From NCBI GenBank assembly GCA_025997955.1, contig BNVH01000081.1:1-14729 (forward strand): a DNA stretch of 14,729 nt, written 5' to 3'. The stretch comes from Synergistales bacterium. GTDB taxonomy: Bacteria; Synergistota; Synergistia; Synergistales; Aminobacteriaceae. This document shows, piece after piece, positions 7,979 through 14,606 of the stretch (positions are counted from its first letter, which is position 1; each line of letters starts with the position of its first letter). The notes under the pieces were generated by a model. That model saw only the letters and a list, made by a program, of their open reading frames with translations. It ran no database searches and was not told the origin of the DNA. A program made the position numbers and the translations under genes.

Positions 7979-8378
7979 CGTCATAATGAACAAAGTCGCC
8001 ATAATAGAAAGAAGCGTCGAAAGAGCGAGAGAGGAATTTTACAAAGATGAAAGCTCGTTCGACAAAGATTATACAAGACAGGACGCGGCTATCCTGAACA
8101 TTCAAAGAGCTTGCGAGGCGGCGATAGATATGGGGCACCGCGTAATACATAAACGCCGCCTCGGCTTGCCTCAGAGCGCGTCGGATGTTTTCGCGCTTCT
8201 TTTCGCCGAAGGCCTGATAGACGACCTCACGGCGAAATCCCTCACCGGAATGGTCGGCTTCCGAAATATAGCCGTGCATGATTATCAGAAGATACAGTTA
8301 CCCATCGTAAAGGCCATCATAACAAAACATTTAGACGACCTCACGGTCTTCGCGTCAGCGATGCTGATGTTAGAGTAA
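7968..8378 (+). CDS. hepT: HepT-like HEPN toxin
   Basis: A 136-residue HEPN-domain protein of the HepT (DUF86) family. The diagnostic RX4HXY motif reads R99-NIAV-H104-D-Y106; arginine and histidine form the RNase centre, and the tyrosine is the known AMP acceptor in studied pairs. The helical body includes NIQRACEAAIDMGHRVI (44-60), typical of the family. A strong AGGAGGG at 7952-7958 sits nine bases before ATG 7968, stronger than anything before the antitoxin gene. The 11-base overlap with mntA signals translational coupling. Predicted to be an RNase toxin held inactive by MntA. Its 3' end overlaps by nine bases the convergent decayed gene on the minus strand. Confidence 0.92.
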   Translation: MPDDVIMNKVAIIERSVERAREEFYKDESSFDKDYTRQDAAILNIQRACEAAIDMGHRVIHKRRLGLPQSASDVFALLFAEGLIDDLTAKSLTGMVGFRNIAVHDYQKIQLPIVKAIITKHLDDLTVFASAMLMLE

Positions 8379-8673
8379 CCTATTATAGTTAAAACGCACC
8401 TTATTTGCTTCTCCCTTCTTGTATTCCATGCTCTGACGAATCGAATTGGCAATTGAATCAAGCGCTTTTTCAAGGTCGCCTTCAACATTAACTTCTGATT
8501 TCTTTGAGAAAGGGTCTTCTACGTCTCTAAATTTATCCCTAACTTCCCCTGCGTCAAATGGTTCAGGGCGAGTCGCCGCTCCTCCCACGTCATGTCCCGG
8601 GTACTTCAAACTTACCCGGACCTACAGCCTTCGTTACCTCGCTTACGGCCTTTATTATCTCACTGATTGGCAT
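8370..8673 (-). pseudogene. small unknown protein gene, probably frameshifted
   Basis: ATG at 8671-8673 is preceded by an excellent GAGGTGA (8680-8686), 25 bases after the stop of the HerA-like gene. The frame gives MPISEIIKAVSEVTKAVGPG, then KFEVPGT, and stops after 27 codons at 8590-8592. The neighbouring frame is then open from before that point to 8370 and reads PGHDVGGAATRPEPF onward. Removing one C from CCCGGG (8596-8601) would join the two into a single protein of about 100 residues, reading EVPGHDVGG across the join. No family recognised. The second part is hydrophilic and probably helical (LEKALDSIANSIRQSMEY). It may be a real frameshift, a sequencing error, or two genes; the first is favoured because the surrounding island is decayed. 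Confidence 0.55.
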
Positions 8674-8698
8674 CACTCATCACCTCGTAGGCTCATCT

Positions 8699-10300
8699 TC
8701 AACGCGTCAGGAACGCGTTCAGCATATCTTGCTTTTCAGGATTATCGCAGAGTAAAACCTCCAACAACTGAGAGGAAAGATTTCTCTCTGACTTCTGTGA
8801 TAGTTTAATTCCAAACAAAATGTCATCTATCATTGAAACAACCAATGCCTCAACTGTTTGAGGCTGAAAATCGTTCGATTTCAACGTCTTGAAATAAGCT
8901 CCCTTGTCTGCGGCTTTTTCTTTTACGTATTTATGTAGAAAGGCAACAAGCGGAGACTTAGCGCCGGTCACTTTGATAACCACCTTCTGGATAATCTCAG
9001 GGACATCACAAACTCTTACAAACCATAAATCAATAAAAATCCTCTGCAACTGAAGACACTGATCGTAACAACCGGGGAAGGACTCGTTAAACACGCCGAA
9101 GAAAAGATTTGCGTAATAGATCAAATAACACGCGCGTCGCAGGTCATCATCTGCGATAACATTGGTGAAAGTCTCGACGGCCTTGCCTCGGCTGTTGCCC
9201 ACCTCGGGAGAGGTGAATTCAGGTGTACGGCGCAATAATCTGTGAGCCTCTTCGATTAGCAAGATATGATTCAGTGGACTCCCTACGCCACCAAAGTTTT
9301 CCCGATACTGGTAAATCGCGGACAGAATGATGGCCTCTTCTAAGATATACGGCATCGACGCGTACATTGGGAAAGCTGCGTTGAATACGGCCTTTATCGA
9401 GTCAATATGCGTCAACAGTTCACTGCCCGGCGAAAACTCGAAGGGGTTGATTCGGAATGGAGAGACCATTTCGCTGCCAAGCGTGAAGACGTGGAGGTCG
9501 GGCATGAAGTAAGCATCTGCCGATACCGCTCCAGGTACAATAGAACCAAGAATGCCACCGATAGTAGCCCCGATTGCCCCACCAACTGCTGTTCCTGCGG
9601 TTTGCATTACACCACCGGACTCCATGTAATTTTTCCCTTCAGTTGAAGAGTCGGAGTCAGTTCTGCTTATATATTCAGTTGTAGATTCAGAGTCGGTTCT
9701 TGCCATAGAGTCAGTTTGCGCTGTGTTATCCGCTGACATACCGAACATTCCTACATTGATTGTGTCAGAAGAGCCCTTCATCTTCTGAACCGTTGCCCTG
9801 ACCTGAGAGTGTATAGCTGTATTCAGTTCGAACAAATTATCAATGACCGCGTCGATTTCGTGCAACGAAATAGGCTCAGCTATTGTGACAAGAGTATATT
9901 CTTCGCCGCGCATTCCCTCAATAAAGCGATCCATGCCCTGTACGTATGGTCCTTGCGGGTCCTTGAGGCGCAGAGAAGGTATGCCGGGAAACGCGCGTAC
10001 ATTGTCGTGTTCCAACATCGGCGCGAGAATGTCGTCTTGACATCCTCCCATCCCTAAAGTGAGGGGATTCCTGTCGGTAACATGATGGTCTATGTACCAC
10101 AGGCGGGTTTCTGCTTCGCGGAGACTGCCCAGAGGATTTTGAGCTTGGTTTTCGCATCGTATATCCCCACAGTGGGGAATTTTACGGCTACGAGCCAACG
10201 CCCTATTCCCCCAGGTCTCACTGTCTCTCCACAAGCTGACACGGTCTGCCCGACCGCCGAGTTTTATTTTAGGGCATGTGGCGTAAAGAAACAAGAGCAA
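8699..10300 (-). pseudogene. HerA/DUF87-like ATPase remnant without P-loop
   Basis: An open frame of 533 codons. About the first 88 codons read through the IS remnant and are not native. Native sequence seems to begin near DILAPMLEHD (90-99), followed by LVTIAEPISLHEI, a serine/threonine/aspartate-rich stretch (about 189-222), a glycine-zipper hydrophobic stretch (235-257), PFRINPFEFSPG (281-292), HIDSIKAVFNAAFPMY, and a clear Walker B region HILLIEEAHRLLRR (345-358). Large DUF87 ATP-binding proteins show these in the same order, but with a Walker A GxxGxGK[ST] module between the glycine-rich part and INPFEF; here none exists. Further segments seem missing after LEEAI (near 325) and after VETFTN (near 380). 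All joins keep the frame. It is therefore unlikely to be an active ATPase. Whether it is a pseudogene or a shortened protein still made is open. Confidence 0.7.
10164..10178. repeat. internal hairpin in the IS remnant (possible omega-RNA tail)
   Basis: TCCCCAC and GTGGGGA flank a single base. It lies in the region that in complete elements corresponds to the 3' end of tnpB and its guide RNA scaffold. That role is inferred from position only. Confidence 0.4.
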
Positions 10301-10336
10301 AAGGCTATTCGCCTGCGGCGAATTGTTCCTTATATT

Positions 10337-10354
10337 CCCGCCATGAATGGCGGG
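10337..10354. repeat. left-end hairpin of the IS200/IS605-type remnant
   Basis: CCCGCCAT and ATGGCGGG face each other around a two-base loop, a perfect 8-bp inverted repeat. Single-strand hairpins at the ends are what TnpA of this family recognises. Confidence 0.8.
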
Positions 10355-10409
10355 GTTTTACGGAACGCTGGATAAATTTCTTTGGAGGATAACGAGGTCA
10401 TTTTCACTC

Positions 10410-10958
10410 CTAAGAAATTACCATGAAGTGTTTGCTGTAAGACTTCGGCGTATTCATGCAAATAACGCCAAATGGCTCATCGCAGTATGAAACATTAGGG
10501 AATCCGGCTTCTATTGCGATATTTACGATGGCGCGCCTTTTCTTTTCATCCCAGCCCGCAGGGCAGCCTATAGTGCAATAAAGGTCTGGTATTGTCGATA
10601 GGTCAGGGGCGTTGGCGGGAGCGTTGAAATATTTTATTGCTATCTTCTGCCGTAAGTGTGTCATAAAAAGAAGCGATAAAGTCTCAGGTTTGTAGTCTTT
10701 GAAAGAAGAATGGAAAATTCGCCCTGAACCTATGGCAGTCTTGAAGTTATAAAAAGTATCCTCTGGGGCTTCATGAATCTTATCCAAGGCTTTTTCGCCG
10801 AAGAATATGACGTTATCCTCGGCGTCAAGGCACAACGCCGTATCCACGGTTTTTTTCCCGTCAATTTCGACAACAATTTGGTCACGCCTCGAAGCTTCTT
10901 GTATCCTTGTGACAATAGTCTTCGTCGTTCCAAAATCAATCCCCAGAAATGTCTTCAT
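10410..10958 (-). pseudogene. Hsp70-like protein gene, 3' truncated
   Basis: The frame gives 182 residues that start as an Hsp70/DnaK-type ATPase: KTFLGIDFGTTKTIVTRI is the phosphate-1 loop, and GEKALDKI, FKTAIGSG, LSLLFMTHLRQKI and CTIGCPAGWDEKKRRAIVNI follow the family order, with ...IEAGFPNVSYCDEPFG resembling the A-x-x-A-G-F-x-x-V-x-x-x-x-E-P segment. It ends KHFMVIS and then a stop, just where Hsp70 proteins have V-x-D-x-GGGT-x-D. The whole second half is missing, and about 35 bases later the IS remnant begins. GGGAG at 10966-10970 supports ATG 10958, and the stop of the upstream gene lies three bases before it, showing a former operon. It cannot bind and cycle ATP as it stands. Confidence 0.8.
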
Positions 10959-10961
10959 GAC

Positions 10962-11411
10962 TTATCTCCCGCCTTTGGGTTTATCAGCGACAAAGTCAAG
11001 TAATTGTTTCGCAAAAAACCTGAAATAGCTGTCCTTATCGCTTGTATCAGGAACACCATTCTCCTCTATGAGGTAAAACCAAGAACCCCATCCTTCCTTA
11101 CGATAATACTGGGACGGGAGACTATTGCTCTTCCGATTTTTAACTTTCCTAATATTTGGATCACGTAAATATGTTCTGAGATAAGTGCCTGAATCGCTAA
11201 CTATGATAACTCTGTAACAGCTGTCCAAAGAGGTTTCAAAGAAAGCGGCATAGTCTTGACGTTCCGACCCCTGCTGTGAAATCTCTTCGATAAGAGATTC
11301 CTTGAGAGATTCTTTTTCAATAGCAGAATTTTTATCTGACCTTCCAACTGACGAGGCTCCGAAATATTCTTTCAGTTCACGGTTAAACTCCCGCTCGAAC
11401 GCTACGCTCTT
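10962..11411 (-). pseudogene. 3' part of an unknown gene fused to the intron remnant
   Basis: About 149 codons beginning near KSVAFEREFNRELKEYFG and ending DFVADKPKGGR, three bases before the Hsp70-like start. The upstream part of the same frame (11412-11504) is the tail of the intron reverse transcriptase, so the native 5' end of this gene has been lost and the junction is near 11411. No family recognised. Visible features are a central SCYRVIIVSDSGTYLRTYLR segment, a tryptophan/tyrosine-rich stretch (YYRKEGWGSWFYLIEENG) and a helical end. Its close coupling to the Hsp70-like gene suggests they worked together. Confidence 0.6.
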
Positions 11412-12315
11412 CATCTTGCCTTTTTGGTCTCTTCGGTTCAGCATTCGGAAGCTTGCGTATTTTACATACTCGTAAAATTTCTGTAACATCCTGTAATTTC
11501 CGCAGTCTGTCTTTGAGTAGTTCCATAACGGTCTTCGCTTCGTTTTCAAATTGAAACATCAATATGAAATCATCGGCGTAACGCACATAGTGTACTTCAC
11601 CCTTCAGTTTCGCTTTCAGAACTTTCTCTACCCATAAATCTAAAGCGTAGTGAAGGTATACATTGGCAAGTACCGGCGAAATCAGACCGCCTTGCGGTGT
11701 TCCTAATTCGCTTTCCTTTCTTTCTGTTCCTTCCATTACGCCGGCTATCAAGAATCTCTTGATGTAGCGCAGAAAGTTCTTGTCGGCTATGTCATGCTCA
11801 AGAAACTTCATAAGCCAATCATGGCTTACGTTGTCAAAGAACCCTTTAATATCCGCTTCCAGCACATAACCTACTTTGTGAGTCATGATGGTCTGGTCTA
11901 TGACTTTTACCGCGTCGTGAGCGCTTCGACCTGGTCTGAACCCATATGAACAGTCAAGAAAGCGCTCTTCATATATATCGCTCAGTATCCCGGACATCAC
12001 GCCCTGTACCAGCTTGTCCTCATACGACGGTATCCCTAACGGACGTACTTTCCCGTTTGCCTTGGGTATAAATACTCTTCTCACAGGTAACGGTTTATAG
12101 CTGAACTTCTTCATGCTTGCAATCAAGTTCGCTAAGTTTTCATCCAACTTTTCCCCGTATTCGTCTTTGGTTACTCCGTCTACTCCTGTCGCTTTGTTTC
12201 TTGCCTGTTTGCGGTGTTATTTCTTGAGTGACTTTTCATTGACACGATTCATCAGTGTTTCTAATCTCCCGTACGTTTTGGACTGATACCTTATATCCTT
12301 CAGTTCATGTTCCAC
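11412..12315 (-). pseudogene. ltrA: group II intron reverse transcriptase/maturase, broken
   Basis: The natural start appears to be GTG 12313-12315 (reading EHELKDIRYQSKTYGRLETL), with AGGAGG upstream at 12327-12332. Codon 33 is TAA (12217-12219), after which the frame continues RKQARNKATGVDGVTKDEYG and the reverse-transcriptase blocks: VFIPKANGKVRPLGIPS, RSAHDAVKVIDQ, EADIKGFFDNV, GTPQGGLISPVLANVYL, and the catalytic YADD. Near 11500 (after LLKDRLRK) the frame breaks: the C-terminal GNYRMLQKFYEYVKYASF and MLNRRDQKGKM segment, normally more than a hundred residues further on, follows at once in another frame. The maturase (X) region is thus largely gone, and everything after RRDQKGKM is missing. 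The protein cannot be made whole. An internal ATG at 12147 opens a 254-codon fragment only. Confidence 0.88.
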
Positions 12316-12830
12316 GCTCTAAAGAACCTCCTGTGTCCCACGTGTTTCCCTTTAGGAAACGCTGATTTGTTATCCCCTTCGCTCCATGTGCTTTCACACA
12401 CTTCATCACTACTATGAGATAATCCGACTTCTGACAGACCATCAGGCCGCGCTCCATTTACTAGACTTCGCTTGGTCTTACCACTTATGTGGTTTCGTGG
12501 CAATAAAGCGGAGTCTGTCAGACCTCCCAGGTATGCGCGTATTATCTTTGTATGCTCGCGTGCGCTCTTGGACCCCGACGGAACCTGTTCACTCTCGCTT
12601 AACGAGTGAGACATTACTGCCTGCTGTATGGAAGAATACATCGGCTTCCGTTTTTCGCAATTACGGGGCTGAATCGCTTCACGCTTTCGCATTGCGGCTC
12701 TCATACTCCCATGCCTACGCTTAAACCTCACCTCACGGCTTCGGCTCCAAGGCTTGGTACTGACTGCTTGCTAAGCTTTGTCAGGTCGGGACTCTCACCC
12801 GACTATATTACGCACACCGAACTGGCGCAC
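12316..12830 (-). ncRNA. group II intron 5' RNA domains (I to III and start of IV)
   Basis: 515 bases of structured intron RNA before the reverse-transcriptase start, with several small hairpins, for example around 12590-12610. Open frames seen across this stretch on either strand have no coding support. Confidence 0.75.
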
Positions 12831-13137
12831 TTTCCATAAAACCATACTCAAAGACTCGAACGACAATGTTCTCGTCGTCTCCTATTTCGGCTTCGATATG
12901 ATAAGCGTATACCCCGCCTATGATAATGATGGTGTCTGAGTGGAGCTTGCGCAGTTTCCGTGAAACAGTCTCCGTGTTGGGATAATCAACAGTGCTATCT
13001 AACGGGTGATTTGCACCAAATAGACCGTTGATGAATTGAATGACCGCTACACTCGACAATCGTATCAACTGCTTCAAGATCAAGTCGAAGATTTGCGCCG
13101 TATCGCGTTCTTGTTTTTTGTCTAATTTTTTCGCTAC
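12831..13137 (-). pseudogene. Rpn-family nuclease gene fragment, interrupted by intron
   Basis: The 5' part of a copy of the intact gene at 13383-14459, about 96% identical by eye over 363 bases (12832-13194 against 14154-14516). It ends at EYGFME, where the group II intron begins; the rest of the gene (about 260 codons) is nowhere in the window. The nuclease residues of the first part (LHSD, HIEAEIG) are still present. The codon that serves as the likely GTG start in the intact copy is GTA here (13135-13137), so even translation start may be lost; an in-frame GTG lies further up at 13173. Confidence 0.85.
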
Positions 13138-13302
13138 TTCGAGACATCCTCCCGCTTCACCCAACCGCTTCACTTAGTCATGTCGCTATTCTACAGCAAA
13201 AAACAAAACACCTCAACTCAGATTAGTGTTTTAAGCCGCAAGAGATACGCAAGCTCAACCGCCGTTCATTCAAATCACGCGTCCGCCCTGTTCATAAAAT
13301 AT

Positions 13303-13341
13303 AAAAGGGAAGCCTTCCGCGAGTTTGCGGCTTCCCTTTTT
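13303..13341 (-). terminator. rho-independent terminator, likely bidirectional
   Basis: A 10-bp stem AAAAGGGAAG/CTTCCCTTTT (13303-13312 with 13331-13340) with an inner CCGC/GCGG stem (13317-13320 with 13327-13330). It lies about 40 bases past the stop of the intact minus-strand Rpn-family gene, with a T-rich run on that strand (TTTTATATTTTAT). Confidence 0.85.
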
Positions 13342-13382
13342 GCTGTTTTGTAATGCTTTAGGCTGTATAGCTGTCTTGTTTA

Positions 13383-14459
13383 CTATTGAGGAACTAATGT
13401 TTGGAGCTTATCTATCGGCAATTCGGCAATCTCGGCAACTTCCAGCAACGTCATGCCGCGCGCCAACAACTTTCGCGCCATATCAAAAGCCTTTTCAGCT
13501 TTACCTTCGGCTCTACCTTCAGCTTTACCTTCGGCTCTACCTTCAGCTTTGCCTTCAACTTTACCTTCGGCTCTACCTTCAACTTTGCCTTTCTCAATGC
13601 CTTTCTCAATGCCTTTCTCAATGCCTTTTAATTCCGCTTCTTCCGCCGCTTTTTTCGCCGCTTCTTCCGAATAGGTCAAAATTCTGTCCTGTAACATCAC
13701 ATCCCCCTCCTTGAACTCAGTGTATTGAGCAAACAGTTCTCTGTATAACCGCTCCATATGATCCAGCACTATACGCTTATCAGCTTCGCTCACTAAGCCG
13801 GACGCCTCGGCGCGGTCCGCCGTCTCTACAAGTTCGTCCACAATTGTTTTCATCTCTACGGCCAGTTCCGCGCGGCGCTTGGATGTCCCAGCCGACACTG
13901 TTTGCTTGCGTAATTTTAACACATAGAACGGCAATAGAATAGCGAGTTTACGTTCCTCAAGTTCTTTTATGCCATGCTCAAGAAATTTGAACGACTTCAC
14001 TTTGTAGTCGTATTGTTCACTTTCGGAAAATTCCAGAGAAAGCGTGACCTCGTCCGGCGTTTTCCTAGTCGTCTCCCAATAGATAATCCTTGCGTTAGGG
14101 AATTTTATCGATATTTTACTTCCGTCCTCCGATATTGTTTTCTTGCGAAGCCCTTCCATAAAACCATACTCAAAGACTCGAACGACAATGTTCTCGTCAT
14201 CTCCTATTTCGGCTTCGATATGATAAGCGTATGTTCCGCCTATGATAATGATGGTGTCCGAGTGGAGCTTGCGCAGTTTTCGTGAAACAGTCTCCGTGTT
14301 GGGATAATCAACAGTGCTATCTAACGGGTGATTTGTACCAAACAGACCGTTGATGAATTGAATGACCGCTACACTCGACAATCTTATCAACTGCTTCAAG
14401 ATTAAGTCAAAGATTTGCGCTGTATCGCGTTCTTGTTTTTTACCTAATTTTTCCGCCAC
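13383..14459 (-). CDS. Rpn-family recombination-promoting nuclease / putative transposase
   Basis: About 358 residues of the transposase-like PD-(D/E)XK nuclease family that includes E. coli Rpn proteins. The start is taken as GTG 14459 because GGGAGG at 14470-14475 precedes it by 10 bases; the frame opens 12 codons earlier at GTG 14495, without such a site. Counted from the longer start, the core carries LHSD80, HIEAEIGDD with E94-x-E96 as catalytic acids, the strongly conserved FDLILKQLIRLSSVAVIQFI segment, and SFKFLEHGIKELEERK. The protein continues with a helical region, then a run of G-x-E-x four-residue repeats (GIEKGIEKG, GRAEGKVEG) and a short helical C-terminus (ARKLLARGMTLLEVAEIAELP), as is common in this family. 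Predicted to be a DNA endonuclease; its biological role (RecA-independent recombination or gene conversion) is not settled. Confidence 0.88.
   Translation of the reverse strand: MAEKLGKKQERDTAQIFDLILKQLIRLSSVAVIQFINGLFGTNHPLDSTVDYPNTETVSRKLRKLHSDTIIIIGGTYAYHIEAEIGDDENIVVRVFEYGFMEGLRKKTISEDGSKISIKFPNARIIYWETTRKTPDEVTLSLEFSESEQYDYKVKSFKFLEHGIKELEERKLAILLPFYVLKLRKQTVSAGTSKRRAELAVEMKTIVDELVETADRAEASGLVSEADKRIVLDHMERLYRELFAQYTEFKEGDVMLQDRILTYSEEAAKKAAEEAELKGIEKGIEKGIEKGKVEGRAEGKVEGKAEGRAEGKAEGRAEGKAEKAFDMARKLLARGMTLLEVAEIAELPIDKLQTLVPQ
13499..13621. repeat. 12- and 24-base tandem repeats in the Rpn-family gene
   Basis: Units of 12 bases coding for four residues (G-I-E-K three times, then alternating G-K-A/V-E and G-R-A-E) fill this stretch. 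The higher-order unit is 24 bases in part of the array. The pattern follows protein repeat structure and has no unique spacers. Confidence 0.9.
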
Positions 14460-14516
14460 TTCGAGACATCCTCCCGCTTCACCCAACCGCTTCACTTAGT
14501 CATGTCGCTATTCTAC
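14154..14516. repeat. duplicated block shared with 12832-13194
   Basis: The 363-base block matches 12832-13194 without gaps and with about 16 differences by eye. The shared part covers the gene start plus about 20 bases of leader (to CTATTCTACA) and ends at the intron insertion point. Many differences are at third codon positions. Confidence 0.9.
14470..14475 (-). promoter_or_regulatory. ribosome binding site deciding the start of the Rpn-family gene
   Basis: On the minus strand GGGAGG lies 10 bases before GTG 14459. A TTGACA further up (14523-14528) could be a -35 box, but no good -10 follows at normal spacing. Confidence 0.55.
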
Positions 14517-14606
14517 AACCAATGTCAACAACTTAAGAAAAGCATGGAATACCGCAATATCTGCTTAAAATACGTATTGATAAAATAAGCCGTGCTAAAT
14601 AATCAG

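Larger units (their letters stand above)
10036..10376 (-). mobile_element. IS200/IS605-type remnant, both ends present, tnpB lost
   Basis: In minus-strand orientation the left end carries a hairpin (10337-10354) preceded by ATTTATCC at about 10370-10377. The right end reads AATCCCCTCACTTTAGGG, then ATGGGAGGATGTCAA, closing at about 10036-10038. That right-end pattern (CCCC hairpin followed by GAGGATGTCAA) is very common at the ends of IS200/IS605 tnpB elements. The 340 bases between lack a transposase; the part next to the right end looks like the non-coding tail that in intact elements forms the omega/re-RNA. The element sits exactly where the Hsp70-like gene stops and the HerA-like sequence begins, so it marks a deletion or replacement. 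The right-end hairpin has mismatches, suggesting age. Confidence 0.7.
11412..12830 (-). mobile_element. group II intron, 3' truncated
   Basis: The intron starts at 12830 with GTGCGCCAGTTCGG, the typical bacterial group II 5' end, followed by GTCGGGTGAGAGTCCCGAC (about 12783-12801), a domain I signature. It is inserted in an Rpn-family gene right after a TTTATGGAA(A) exon end. The 5' RNA domains (12316-12830) are followed by the reverse-transcriptase gene. No domain V hairpin was found downstream; the sequence passes straight into an unrelated gene near 11411. It therefore cannot splice or move. Confidence 0.85.

Noticed and set aside
8590..8610. Programmed ribosomal frameshift at CCCGGG
   Set aside because: No slippery heptamer of the usual kind and no clear stimulatory structure; the neighbourhood is full of decayed genes, so mutation is simpler.
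12490..12495. Possible EBS2 (AAACCA on the minus strand) matching TGGTTT in the exon
   Set aside because: It lies after the EBS1 candidate, whereas EBS2 normally precedes EBS1, and six bases can match by chance.
12300..12731. 143-codon minus-strand and overlapping plus-strand open frames
   Set aside because: They lie in the structured 5' RNA of the group II intron and show no protein family features.
13499..13621. CRISPR-like short repeats
   Set aside because: Units are 12 or 24 bases without unique spacers, and follow the protein repeat.
13325..13714. Plus-strand open frames rich in leucine, serine or phenylalanine repeats
   Set aside because: They are the reverse strand of the G-x-E-x repeat array in the Rpn-family gene.
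14506..14528. Sigma-70 promoter for the intact Rpn-family gene from TTGACA
   Set aside because: The -35 is perfect, but the sequence 16-18 bases further on does not resemble a -10 box.
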